Shown one piece after another: positions 11,745-22,895 of a DNA stretch of 64,000 bases. The notes under the pieces are model-generated. The model saw only the letters and a list, made by a program, of their open reading frames with translations. It did not search any database and was not told the origin of the DNA. The stretch spans positions 36,255,240-36,319,239 of the forward strand of contig JBAIZL010000008.1 of the NCBI GenBank assembly GCA_036971475.1, given 5' to 3'. This DNA comes from Prosapia bicincta (lineage: Eukaryota > Arthropoda > Insecta > Hemiptera > Cercopidae). Position 1 is the stretch's first letter; each line of letters opens with the position of its first letter. Made by a program: the position numbers and the translations under genes.

Positions 11745-11940
11745 TGATTACAACTTATATTTATTTTATTTCATTCTCTCATATTTCTTTTTGTGTTTTC
11801 TCTTCGATTGATAAAGACCACTGTGTGGTTGAAATATATCATTGTTTAAGTGCTTTTATGTGTTTCTATTTCAAGACTACAGTGTGGACTCTTACCAAGG
11901 TAAGTCTGTCAGTCTCCTAGTCCAAAAAATTTAAATAATC
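11745..11940 (+). repeat. PLE family-A 3' terminal repeat with hammerhead-like hairpin
   Basis: At 11808-11840 a core TTGATAA and one A precede a stem II (GACCAC, TGT loop, GTGGTT), then GAAA, then the self-complementary ATATAT and C. The same module with core TTGACAA sits at 8694-8726 (+), 9068-9031 (-), 15221-15184 (-), 15298-15331 (+) and 56226-56258 (+). Further on, GGACT (11886) and AGTCC (11919) enclose GGTAAGTCTGTCAGTCTCCT, which is preserved in the diverged 56.4-kb subfamily. No convincing stem I is visible for this family. Confidence 0.55.
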
Positions 11941-11964
11941 TTTACCAACCAAAACTAACCTAGT

Positions 11965-12588
11965 AATATATATATGAAGTTATTATTATTACTTGTAAAT
12001 AATTTTTCCCATCTCTAAGTGCAATAATTTTACCTTATGTGATGAGGCACCTTTCGGTCACTTGACCATTGTCGAATAACTGATTATTTTTCTGGTGTGA
12101 ATGTTCAGTCTGTGATGTTGGTATTTGTTGACATCATACATATTACTCCTTGAGCCTCATTCATAATGTTTTTAAATAGTACGTCGTCTGCATATGTTGT
12201 CTGTAAGTTCATTAAATTGTTGTGTATGTTTTTATAAATTTGGTATTTTTCTAGTGAGTTTAGTTCTGTTGGGTTATTATTTATTTCGAGTACGGTTAGG
12301 TTATTTTTGTAATTTGTTATTTTATGTTTATGTGCTGCAACATTTGATTTTTTTGTATTTTTATTTTTGAATGCTCTGTAATGTTCTTCAAATCTTATTT
12401 TAAATGATCTGGTTGTTTTTCCTATGTAAAATACGTTGCACTTGTATATATATATATATATATATGAAGTTAATATATTACTATTTTTGAGTAATTTTAT
12501 CCACCATTAAGTGCAATAATTTTACCTTGAGTGATGAGGCACCTTTCGGTCTTTGACCATTCAAGATATATATATATATATATATACA
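11965..12588 (-). mobile_element. PLE family-B fragments (GIY-YIG tail and two end modules)
   Basis: The minus strand from about 12450 to 12130 matches the GIY-YIG tail of the copy at 16560-16900 (CNVFYIGKTTRSFK-like, then EHYRAF). The end module with GACCGAAAGGTGCCTCATCAC occurs at 12080-12039 and again, diverged, at about 12565-12525. (TA)n tracts at 12448-12467 and 12566-12587 separate the pieces. There is no RT and frames are broken. Confidence 0.75.
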
Positions 12589-13164
12589 CAGTCGGCGCCG
12601 CTTATTGTGATCACGGTTAATGTTATCATTCGGTTATTGTTATTGCTTCATTGAAAAACAAACACGGACGTATATTAATACATTGTAATTAGGCCACTTA
12701 TTGTAATCATCTGTTCGCTTATTATTATCATTTAATTTGCCATTCAAAATCATATGCGTCAACGTATACTAGCATGGACCAAGTAAAAATGTCTACAAAG
12801 TAGTGTAAACAGCACGTGCAACACACAATGACACCCAATTCATAGAATGTTTATTTTTAGAATGACAGAAATACTTTATAACGGTTTCAGCACTTAGCAC
12901 AGTTCTCAGAATGTCTCCCCTACTCTTTGTTTACGCAAACACCCTAGCCTCGCTTGAGTCGTCTTTAGTTGTTTGTTAACATTAGTTGATGTTACTACTG
13001 AGCCATTTACAGTACAGTCCTACTGTATTTTTTAACAGTGAATTTTTATGAACGTTTATTACAGTATTTCAGTGTGATTTTACATAACTTAATTTTTAAA
13101 GATCTTTTTCGTTTGTTTTGTAGAGTTTAGTGTCACTTGAAGATTCAAAGGACAGTATAGCAAG

Positions 13165-13834
13165 ATGTCCGAATCTCAAAAGAAACGACGAAGAAAAGAA
13201 AGATTTAAGTCTTAAACAAAAACTTGATATTCTAGATAGGTACAGTAAATTACCAAAAATGAGTCAAAGAAATGCTGCTTCTCAACTTGGCGTTTCTTAA
13301 CCTCTCTTATGTAAAATATTGAACAACAAAGAAAAAATCTTGTCATTATCAAAATGTAATGCAAATGTTGACAACAAAAGACATCGTTCTGGGAAGGAAA
13401 AAACTGTGAAAAATTGCTTTAGAAAAGGTGGGTTTTTTGTTGAAGAAAATCGAGAGCAAGCTACATCTGAGGAAGACTCTGAAGAGAACTTGAAGCCTTT
13501 CGATTTGTCCTTAAAAGAATATACTGAGTGGATGGAAGTTGACGATAGTATTGAAACAGCAGCGGAAATGACTGAAGACGATATTTGTGAGGTAGTTGCT
13601 TCAACATCAAAAGTTACTGAAGAAGAAGAAGGCACCGATGATGACGAAAATGATAAATGTGTACCGCAAAGATCTAAGCAGGAACTTCACCAAGCTCTTG
13701 AGATTCTAAGGCAGTTTGTTCAACAAAAAGCAGAAAATTTCAACAAACATTATGAATATGAACAATTTATAAACAATATTTTACGAGAAGACTACAGACA
13801 GTCACATATAGAGGAATTCTTCGAGAAAAAGTAA
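13165..13834 (+). pseudogene. Tigger transposase remnant: CENP-B-type HTH and acidic C-terminus only
   Basis: From ATG 13165 the reading is MSESQKKRRRKE. After a frameshift at about 13200 it continues LSLKQKLDILDRYSKLPKMS and RNAASQLGVS, a CENPB_N/HTH_psq-like helix-turn-helix. A TAA at 13297 replaces an expected Gln codon. At about 13400-13420 the sequence jumps to the C-terminal part (KNCFRKGGFFVEEN, then an acidic stretch and ALEILRQFVQQKAENFNK), stopping at 13834. The Tc5-type HTH and DDE domains present at 63115-63996 are deleted. This explains why a long acidic frame survives here without a catalytic domain. Confidence 0.85.
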
Positions 13835-14295
13835 ATGTAAATTTGAAGTGTAAATAAGATTGAAGTGTTTTATAATGAAGTTTTGTGTTAAAATGTTTTG
13901 ATCAAGTGTTTTACGTAGTTCTATATACTGTATTTTTTCAATTATGCTAGATTCAGTGTTTAAAAAAAATCTACAGTCGAATAAAATAAACTGACATGAA
14001 ATATGCCCACTAATTTTAACAAGTAGAAAACTAAATTACATTTATTCTACTACTGTACATAAAACTGTCCGGAATAGCATCAAAATTTGGTAAGTACAGT
14101 TTAATTATAGTGTTACAGAATTAGAATTACTTGATGTAATGATAGGCTTAAAGGTAGGATCGTTCAGAACAAACAGTTGTGGCAATAATACAGTGAGTTC
14201 AATGCAGTACGGCTGTAGACTACATCGTGATTAAGCGTTCGGTTATTGTTATCAAATATGCTTCTGACAAATATGATAACAATAAGTGGCGCCGA

Positions 14296-14298
<3 letters not shown>
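13835..14298. other. Tigger 3' non-coding region and right terminus
   Basis: Untranslated end of the element, closely matching the inverse of 62226-62700. Tandem GATAACAATA motifs near the tip recur at the 62.2-kb end. Confidence 0.7.

Positions 14299-14342
<44 letters not shown>
14299..14342. repeat. (TA)n microsatellite
   Basis: About 21 TA units between the Tigger right end and a PLE terminal repeat. Confidence 0.95.
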
Positions 14343-15084
14343 AATTTTTGGACTAGATAGGAGACTGACAAGACTTACCCAATGGCAATAGTCCAAAACT
14401 GCAATCTCTTGGAAATAAATAAATAGACACATATAAAAACTTATCACACTATTGAAATATTTCGATCAAAAAGATCTTTGTCAATCAAAAAAGAGAAAAA
14501 GAAAAGACTGAAGTGAACCACAAATGTGTAAATATCCAAATTTCACAGATTTACAGTTTATGATATAGTGCTATATGTGATTTGTATAAATATTGATTAT
14601 TTGAAACTAGATATTAATAGTCTGTCAGAAGGAAGGTAAATGGAGTTGTTAAATGGTATAAGGTAGGGGGAAAGTAAAAGGAGTTTTATCCAATGTTGAG
14701 GTTGGGAGGCTCTCTGGATTTGGTGTAGCACTGGTATGATAACTTCCATCTTCTCAATTCTGAAGAGTTTTTATCAGGGGGGATGGCCTTAATTATTTTG
14801 GTGATATAACAATTATTGAAAGATATGATGTGGCTAGCAGCGTGTTTTTTGAGCAGTTGGCCATGTTCATGGTTCCGTCATGTCTGTGACCATTCATTCT
14901 GATGCTCAGACCATCCGTGATAAGGCCTACGTACTTTGCCGAGCAAAATTTACATTGCAACTGGTATATTATATATTTTGATATACAAGTATGATGACCC
15001 TGAATCTTGAAGTCCACATTGGTTGCTAGGCTATGGAAACTATTTGTTGGGATGTGTATTGGACATGTCTTGCATCTAGGTATA
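14343..15084 (-). mobile_element. PLE family-A2 fragment: terminal repeat and GIY-YIG tail
   Basis: Minus-strand coding, same subfamily as 56405-59358. Reading down from 15080: CKTCPIH finger, IIYQLQCKFCSAKYVG (GIY-YIG), then MNGHRHDG. The tail is followed by a 3' terminal repeat whose module (minus, about 14490-14455) has core TTGACAA plus A, stem II GATC/GATC around T5, GAAA and a final C. The copy is truncated at 15084 by the terminal repeat of another PLE. One frame is intact across the nuclease but upstream RT is missing. Confidence 0.75.
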
Positions 15085-15086
15085 TA

Positions 15087-15450
15087 TATATAGGTTTGTT
15101 GGACTAGGAGACTGACAGACTTATCTTGGTAAGAGTCCACTCTGTAGTCTTGAAATAGAAACACATAAAAGCACTTAAACAATGATATATTTCAACCACA
15201 CAGTGGTCTTTGTCAATCAAAGAGAAAACAAAAAGAAATATGAGAGAATGTTTTTTTTTTTTTTTATTCTCTCATATTTCTTTTTGTTTTTTCTTTGATT
15301 GACAAAGACCACTGTGTGGTTGAAATATATCATCATTTAAATGCTTTTATGTGTTTCTATTTCAAGACTACAGAGCGGACTCTTACCAAGGTAAGTCTGT
15401 CAGTCTCCTAGTCCAACAAATCTAAATAATCTTTACCAACCAAAACTAAC
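15087..15450. repeat. Divergent pair of PLE family-A terminal repeats (palindrome)
   Basis: A minus-strand terminal repeat (about 15095-15250) and a plus-strand one (about 15266-15445) are separated by a run of 15 T. The arms are near-identical over about 150 bases, each with the TTGACAA hairpin GAAA module. No coding sequence lies between, so this is a solo inverted-repeat insertion product. Confidence 0.8.
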
Positions 15451-15580
15451 CTAAATATATATATATATATATCGTGATATTTCACTTTGTCCATTAATTT
15501 TCCATTGCACTGACTTCATAAAGTTTTAATTGTTAATTGTGAACAATTTTTCACCACTAAGTGCAATAATTTTACATTAT

Positions 15581-15622
15581 GTGATGAGGCACCTTTCGGT
15601 CACTTGACCACTGTCGAATCAC
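15581..15622 (-). ncRNA. Hammerhead-like module, family-B left end
   Basis: Minus strand: GTGAT (15622-15618) pairs with ATCAC (15585-15581). Between them lie core TCGACAG, one T, stem II GGTC/GACC with loop AAGT, GAAA (15597-15594), then AGGTGCCT able to pair with itself, and C at the expected cleavage position (15586). The architecture is complete, but the core is not the canonical CTGANGA. Confidence 0.5.
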
Positions 15623-15739
15623 TGAATTAATTAATTTACTCTATTTTTCTGGTGTGGTTGAGAAACAAACAGCAACACAAAAATAATTAGTTATGACGTA
15701 ACCAACATGTACCTTAGTATCACAATATAAGAAACTATA

Positions 15740-16870
15740 GAAATAATAAAAAACAAACTAAAACACAATAACGAAAAAGAAAACACAATAAATAGTATAA
15801 CACTAATCAAACACATATGTAACCAAAATTACTTCCAATTTAACAATAAATACTATAAACAAACAACTGGACTCCCCATGGGATCACCCATATCATCAGT
15901 CATGTCAGAAATATATCTACAACACTTTGAACAAATAATAATTAAACCTACAGATAACATTTTACTATGGAAAAGATACGTAGATGATATACTTGTAATA
16001 TACCAACCTACCATTCACAACGAACACATCATGATACAAAACAAATCAAATACATACAACGAAAAAATACAATTGACCTTTGAAACAGAAACAAACAGAA
16101 CAATTAACTATCTTGACATTACAGTACACAGAAAACCAACAACAACACAATACACAACAAATCTAACCACCCCCAGACACACCAAATTAACACTTACAGT
16201 AAAATGATAAATAAAGCAATAAAATACACAAGATAACATACAAAACTTAACAAAGAATTAGATAACATCACAAAAATAGCAATAGAAAATGGATACAACA
16301 AATACCTTATAAAAAACATATACAATAAATTTACAAAAAAACCTAACCTCAACACGACACTACAACCTGAACACAAAAATAATAATAAAAAAATTACCTA
16401 AAATACAGAAGAACCTATAACAAAATAGAAAAAATAACAAATACATACAACAAAGAACACTACACTCCAACATACAAACCAAGCAACAAAATAATAAAAT
16501 ATCTTAATAACAAACTACAAAACAAATACAGAAAAACATAACCTATCTGGAATTTACAAAATTACATGTAACGACTGCAACGCATTTTACATAGAAAAAA
16601 CAACCAGATCATTTAAAATAAGATTTGAAAAACATTACAGAGCATTCAAAAATAAAAATACAAAAGCATCAGTAGCAGCACACCTAATATTACATAAACA
16701 TGAAATAACAAATTACGAAAATAACCTAACCATACTTGAAAAAAATAACCCAATAGAACTAAACTCCCTAGAAAAATACCACATTTATAAAAACATACAC
16801 AATTTAATGAAAAGCCTACAAGCAACATATGCAGACGATGTACTATTCAAAAACATTATACACGGGGCTC
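15740..16870 (+). pseudogene. PLE family-B reverse transcriptase and GIY-YIG, broken
   Basis: A frame from about 15740 contains TTGLPMGSPISSVMSEIYLQ then the catalytic WKRYVDDILVIYQP and INYLDITVHRK, the PLE RT palm. It ends at a TGA at 16205. The rest is scattered over frames: RSFKIRFEKHYRAF and LEKNNPIELNSLEKYHIYKN in the nuclease tail up to about 16870. The 5' RT fingers are missing. At least two frame breaks. Confidence 0.78.
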
Positions 16871-16953
16871 AATAAAGAAACATGTATGACGTCAACAAAT
16901 ACCAACATCGCAGACCAAACAACCACACCAGGAAAATAGAGAAAATTAATTCA

Positions 16954-16995
16954 GTGATTCGACAATGGTCAAGTGACCGAAAGGTGCCTCATTAC
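16954..16995 (+). ncRNA. Hammerhead-like module, family-B right end
   Basis: GTGAT 16954-16958 pairs with ATTAC 16991-16995 (one G-U). Core TCGACAA is 16959-16965, extra T 16966, stem II GGTC/GACC at 16967-16970 and 16975-16978 around AAGT, GAAA 16979-16982, then AG/CT closing a GTGC loop, C at 16990. Compared with the left end, a change in stem I is accommodated by a wobble pair. Confidence 0.5.
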
Positions 16996-17025
16996 ATAAG
17001 GTAAAATTATTGCACTTTTTTATTT

Positions 17026-19930
17026 TTTTAATTTATTTATAAAGTAAATACTTACCTATAGTAGCACTTCTAATTTGTACCTAAATGAAAAAAGGCTGTT
17101 TCAGAAGATGCTTCATGTTGTCAACTCAGACTGTTGTTATGCAATAAAGTTCCGAAAACAGTCCTTCTCATTTAGACAAAAATTAAATGTTACTATAGAA
17201 GGGTATTTTCATATTAATAAATGTTCAAGTGGTAACAAGTCTCATCTTACAGATGGAAACAAATAACATTTGTATTTCTGAAAATGAAACTATAATTCAA
17301 GACTAATTAAACTGAGCAAATATTTACAATTGATTAGTCAGTAGCTGTTTTATGACTGATAGAAACATAACTAAATATTATATGAAAAATTATTCAAAAT
17401 ATAGCAAAATTTTATTTTATATACAATTATCTTAGGACTATATGATCATTTTATTTTGCTCAAGAAAGCTGAGTTAGATGAAATTACTGGGTTAAGTTAT
17501 AAACTATAATTCAGCAGCTACATATCACACAACTGGAATAGTTGTATTATTTGGTCTCAAGTAATTTTGATGATTCATCAAATTTTGATAGGAATATACT
17601 AGCATCAATGTAGCTTAAACGCGCATTTAATAATTTTCAGATGCTTTTATGTTAAGTTTACTACAAAATTTAATAAAAATTCTACTTTTTACCTATCCCA
17701 TTATAGAAATAGGAGAACATTTGTAACACTACGATAAACTAATGATTGTAATCGACTGAAACACTTCCAACCAAAGTATGTCTAATAATTCTACTCAATG
17801 CCTTAGATATAATAAGGTGATTGGTTCTAGTTCATCATTTAGATTTATGGAATTATTTTATTTTCTTGGACATTTCTCCGGTCCTTCAGTTAATAAATGT
17901 GCTTGTGATAATAAAATATTAGACAGAAATTGTTACTACAGGTTAAACGAATTTAAAAAATAATTTTATATTTAATGTTCCTTTCAGATTTTCTGAAATT
18001 ATAAATGCTTCCTTGAACATTTATCTTACTAATTTTCAACCAAATGTCTTGATTTTTTTCTTTGTCAACTCATTGCGGTTTACAGTCTAGCCTAGCTAGT
18101 CATAACTGTTGCCATCGTTTGCTTCAAGAGTTTTTCTTCTGATATCAGACATAAGACTGTGCTCTCTAAGGGATATTTATTGAATCTCGAAACGTATAGC
18201 ATAAATAAAGATATTTATGACCGACTGACTTTCTGTCAATCATCTAACATAGTAATATGTGCCAGCAATTTTTATGTCAACAGGAGTGAAACGCTCAGGA
18301 TAGGTTATACCCCGTGTCTGTCAATACTACAATTAGTGTATTCTTGTGTACATAAGAAATGAGCAATAATAGTGGGAGGCTAGAATCTAAAGCAAACTTC
18401 AAACCATGAGTAACTTTTAATTTCTTTTTCCTAATTATGATTACATATTATAATCAATTAACAATTAATAAACCAAGGTACAAAGTAATGCAATAAAAAA
18501 ATTCTTCTTGTATTAAAAATAATATTCAATGCTTTTCAATCGAGAATATTCTTTTAGTAAAACACAACTCAATTATCATCAGCGAGCATGTAATTAAATC
18601 AGCAACGGGTTAAATATTTATAATTTTTATATAAAATTTCAAGCATGAAGAAATTTATGCTGAAGATAGAAAAATTATGTTCATTATTTAATTATTCTAT
18701 ATTAGGAATAGGTTTTTTTTAATGAAACACAAAATTGGTATAGAAATATTTATTTACAAATATATATTGTGGTTTACACAATCACAGGCGGGTAAATAAA
18801 ATTATTCTATTTGATAAAATCAAATAATATACCGTATTCAGTGTTTACAAATTACTCAAATAGACTTCCATCAGATGAATCCTTAGGTGAAAATAGAAAA
18901 ATTCTGATAATGTATAGATCTACCTTGCTTTTTATTTTTTTCACATATAGTTGGGAAGACAGAAAAGACTATTTATTTCGACCTCCGGTATCTAGTGGTA
19001 AGGTTGAGTATTTCTGTAAACGATGTATACTATTCAAACCTGAATGTTTAAAATAAATTTAGTAAATGACAAATTTTAAAACAAAGATTCTTGCAAAGGA
19101 ATAGGGCACACAATCTACATCATTATGCTGTAAAAAAAACTCTGTTTCACAAAATCATATCAGGATATTTAACAAATCAAAGAACATAACCAATCATTTT
19201 TATTATATCTTCAATATATACGTGAGGTTCATGATTTTATCAATATACTTTATTCTTCATGCTGTTGCATACCTCCTTACATGATTCTAAATAATGGCTG
19301 AAATGTCTCTGAAACTAAAATTATGTGAAGATTTTCTAAAGCTCAGAATAATTTAACATTCTTCAATAAAATTTTTGAAATGGATGTGAAGAAACTCTTT
19401 TTACTGGTAATGAAACACAAGGATTTTACACTTCAAATTAATTATTATAATTATGTTTCAACTTAGTTTAATTACAACTTGACAGACTTATAATTAAAGT
19501 AAATTTATAAAAATGTTTTAGAAACAATGATTCTATCACACGAAGCAATCTTTATCAATGTCTGAGATACTCGTTTTAAAATTGACTTTAACTTCAATTA
19601 CTATAAGTCATAATTATACTAAGATCAAACAAAAATTTTGCTGTTTTTCATAAACAAGAAATGCACAAATTATAGTTATCTTTCCCCTGGTAATGCTGTT
19701 ATAAAACTGGTACAAATGTGTAAAATAATTATTTTTTGTTCTTATTTTGTAAGTAAATATCCAGCTGTTGGTCATGAAATCCAGAATATGGTTCGAAAAA
19801 AATAAACAATTTTTTGCAGCCATTTTCATCAGAGCCTATTATTTAATCAATATATTATCCATATTCTAATTCTAAATTAGAAAGAATTTGGCAAGTGCAC
19901 ACATTAACTTGAAGGATGTTATGTGTATGT
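17026..19930. other. Intergenic, no recognised gene
   Basis: About 2.9 kb of AT-rich sequence. Open frames of 60-80 codons (for example 17075-17266, 18159-18362, 18811-19056) show no motif I recognise and no phased splice partners. No repeats or RNA genes seen. Confidence 0.5.
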
Positions 19931-22895
19931 GAACAGCAGCTTGGCTATTGCCAATGGTATTACTCTAGTAAAAGCATGGAATAAGCCATGAGAACAGCAG
20001 CTTCGCTATTGCCAATGGTACTACACTAGTAAAAGATTGGAATAACCCATGAGAACAGCATCTTGGCTATTGCCAATGGTAATACACTAGTGAAAGCTTG
20101 GAATAAGCCATGATAACAGCAGCTTGGCTATTGCCAATGGTATTACTCTAGTAAAAGCATGGAATAAGCCATGAGAACAGCAGCTTCGCTATTGCCAATG
20201 GTACTACACTAGTAAAAGATTGGAATAACCCATGAGAACAGCATCTTGGCTATTGCCAATGGTAATACACTAGTGAAAGCTTGGAATAAGCCATGATAAC
20301 AGCAGCTTGGCTATTGCCAATGGTATTACTCTAGTAAAAGCATGGAATAAGCCATGAGAACAGCAGCTTCGCTATTGCCAATGGTACTACACTAGTAAAA
20401 GATTGGAATAACCCATGAGAACAGCATCTTGGCTATTGCCAATGGTAATACACTAGTGAAAGCTTGGAATAAGCCATGATAACAGCAGCTTGGCTATTGC
20501 CAATGGTATTACTCTAGTAAAAGCTTGGAATAAGCCATGAGAACAGCAATTTCGCTATTGCCAATGGTACTACACTAGTAAAAGATTGGAATAACCCATG
20601 AGAACAGAATCTTGGCTATTGCCAATGGTAATACACTAGTGAAAGCTTGGAATAAGCCAAGATATCAGCAGCTTGGCTATTTCCAATGGTACTACTTTAG
20701 TAAAAGCTTTAAATAAACTTGAGAACAGAAGCTTGGGCTATTGCCATTGGTAATACACTAGTAAAAGCTTGGAATAAGCCACGATGACAGCAGCTTGGCT
20801 ATTGCCAATGGTACTACTCTAATAAAAGCTTTAAATAAGCATGATAACAGCAGCTTGTCTATTGCCAATGGTACTACTCTAGTAAAAGCTTGGAATAAGC
20901 CATGAGAACAGCATCTTGGCTATTGCCAATGGTACTACACTAGTAAAAGCTTGGAATAAGCCACGATAACAGCAGCTTGGCTATTGCCAATGGTACTACT
21001 CTAATAAAAGCTTTAAATAAGCATGATAACAGCAGCTTGTCTATTGCCAATGGTACTACTCTAGTAAAAGCTTTAAATAAGCTTGAGAACAGAAGCTTGG
21101 AATAAGCCATGATAACAGCAGCTTGGCTATTGCCATTGGTAATACACTAGTAAAAGCTTGGAATAAGCCACGATGACAGCAGCTTGGCTATTGCCAATGG
21201 TACTACTCTAATAAAAGCTTTAAATAAGCATGATAACAGCAGCTTGTCTATTGCCAATGGTACTACTCTAGTAAAAGCTTGGAATAAGCCATGAGAACAG
21301 CATCTTGGCTATTGCCAATGGTACTACACTAGTAAAAGCTTGGAATAAGCCACGATAACAGCAGCTTGGCTATTGCCAATGGTACTACTCTAGTAAAAGC
21401 TTGGAATAAGCCATGAAAACAGCAGCTTGGCTATTGCCAATGGTACTTCTCTAATAAAAGCTTTAAATAAGCCTGATAACAGCAGCTTGGCTATTGCCAA
21501 TGGTATTACTCTAGTAAAAGCATGGAATAAGCCATGAGAACAGCAGCTTCGCTAATGCCAATGGTACCACACTAGTAAAAGATTGGAATAACCCATGAGA
21601 ACAGCATCTTGGCTATTGCCAATGGTAATACACTAGTGAAAGCTTGGAATAAGCCATGATAACAGCAGCTTGGCTATTGCCAATGGTATTACTCTAGTAA
21701 AAGCTTGGAATAAGCCATGATAACAGCAGCTTGGCTATTGCCAATGGTATTACTCTAGTAAAAGCTTGGAATAAGCCATGAGAACAGCAATTTCGCTATT
21801 GCCAATGGTACTACACTAGTAAAAGATTGGAATAACCCATGGGAACAGCATCTTGGCTATTGCCAATGGTAATACACTAGTAAAAGCTTGGAATAAGCCA
21901 CGATAACAGCAGCTTGGCTATTGCCAATGGTACTACTCTAATAAAAGCTTTAAATAAGCATGATAACAACAGCTTGGCTATTTTCAATGGTACTACTCTA
22001 GTAAAAGCTTTAAATAAGCTTGAGAACAGAAGCTTGGAATAAGCCATGATAACAGCAGCTTGGCTATTGCCAATGGTACAACTCTAGTAAAAGCTTGGAA
22101 TAAGCTTGAGAACAGAAGCTTGGGTTATTGCCAATGGATCTACACTAGTAAAAGCTTGGAATAAGCCATGAGATCAGCAGCTTGGCTATTACCAATGGTG
22201 CTACACTAGTAAACGCTTTAAATAAGCTTGAGAACAGAAGCTTGGGCAATTGCCAATGGTACTACACTAGTAAAAGCATGGAATAAGCCATGATAACTGC
22301 AGCTTAGCTATTATCAATGGTACTGCTCTAGTAAAAGCTTTAAATAAGCTTGAGAACAGAAGCTTGGGCAATTGCCAATGGTACTACACTAGTAAAAGCT
22401 TGGAATAAGCCATGATAACAGCAGCTTGGCTATTGCCAATGGTACTACACTAGTAAAAGCTTGGAATAAGCCATGAGAACAGCATCTTGGCTATTGCCAA
22501 TGGTAATACACTAGTAAAAGCTTGGAATAAGCCATGATAACAGCAGCTTGGCTATTGCCAATGGTACTACTCTAGTAAACGCTTTAAATAAGCTTGAGAA
22601 CAGAAGCTTGGGCAATTGCCAATGGTACTACAGTAGTAAAAGCTTGGAATAAGCCATGATAACAGCAGCTTGGCTATTGCCAATGGTACTACACTAGTAA
22701 AAGCTTGGAATAAGCCATGAGAACAGGATCTTGGCTATTGCCAATGGTAATACACTAGTAAAAGCTTGGAATAAGCCATAATAACAGCAGCTTGGCTATT
22801 GCCAATGGTACTACTCTAGTAAAAGCTTGGAATAAGGCATGAGAACAGCAGCTTTGTTATTGCCAATGGTACTACACTAGCAAAAGCTTGGAACA
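19931..22895. repeat. 61-bp tandem satellite with 183-bp higher-order repeats
   Basis: About 48 head-to-tail units of 61 bp, each built on the blocks AACAGCAGCTTGGCTATTGC, CAATGGTACTACTCTAGTAA and AAGCTTGGAATAAGCCATGA. From 19931 to about 20660 three unit types alternate in order (AGCAGCTTGG/TATTACTC, AGCAGCTTCG/ACTACACT with AAAGATTGG, AGCATCTTGG/AATACACT with GTGAAAG), giving a 183-bp higher-order period repeated about four times. Later units are more mixed, and partial units occur (for example 21082-21120). No coding frame runs through. Confidence 0.95.

Larger units (their letters stand above)
8655..11962 (+). mobile_element. Penelope-like element, head-to-head dimer (family A)
   Basis: Two 5'-truncated copies of one PLE face away from each other. 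A minus-strand copy spans 8940-9946 (3' terminal repeat, GIY-YIG and zinc-finger region). A plus-strand copy spans 9947-11962 (RT, linker zinc finger, GIY-YIG, 3' terminal repeat). A further solo terminal repeat (8655-8812, plus) and a (TA)n tract precede them. Terminal repeats of about 170-200 bp recur at 15.1-15.4, 56.2 and 59.5 kb. PLE insertions with inverted, partially duplicated copies are typical of the class. Confidence 0.85.
12589..14298 (+). mobile_element. Tigger/pogo element, internally deleted copy
   Basis: The left end CAGTCGGCGCCGCTTATTGT and the right end (minus-strand reading CAGTCGGCGCCACTTATTGT) form inverted termini, with TA at 14299-14300 and (TA)n on both sides, so it appears to have landed in a TA microsatellite. 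It is 1710 bp long. It shares termini and transposase ends with the longer copy beginning at 62226 but lacks the catalytic middle. Confidence 0.85.
15480..17025 (+). mobile_element. PLE family B, near-complete 3' part with inverted end modules
   Basis: RT and GIY-YIG remnants are enclosed by inverted copies of one end sequence: minus at 15551-15660, plus at 16885-17020 (both with GACCGAAAGGTGCCTCAT and CACACCAGAAAAATAGA-like flanks). Both ends carry the hammerhead-like module described separately. The coding part is AT-rich with A-rich plus strand, unlike family A. Confidence 0.8.

Noticed and set aside
12039..12080. Hammerhead read on the plus strand from GTGATGAGGCACC ... TTTCG
   Set aside because: TGATGAG and the CGAAA complement are on opposite strands, so they cannot form one core. 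Reading the minus strand gives the consistent module described instead.
19931..22895. CRISPR-like regular array
   Set aside because: Units are contiguous tandem repeats without unique spacers, in a eukaryotic context.
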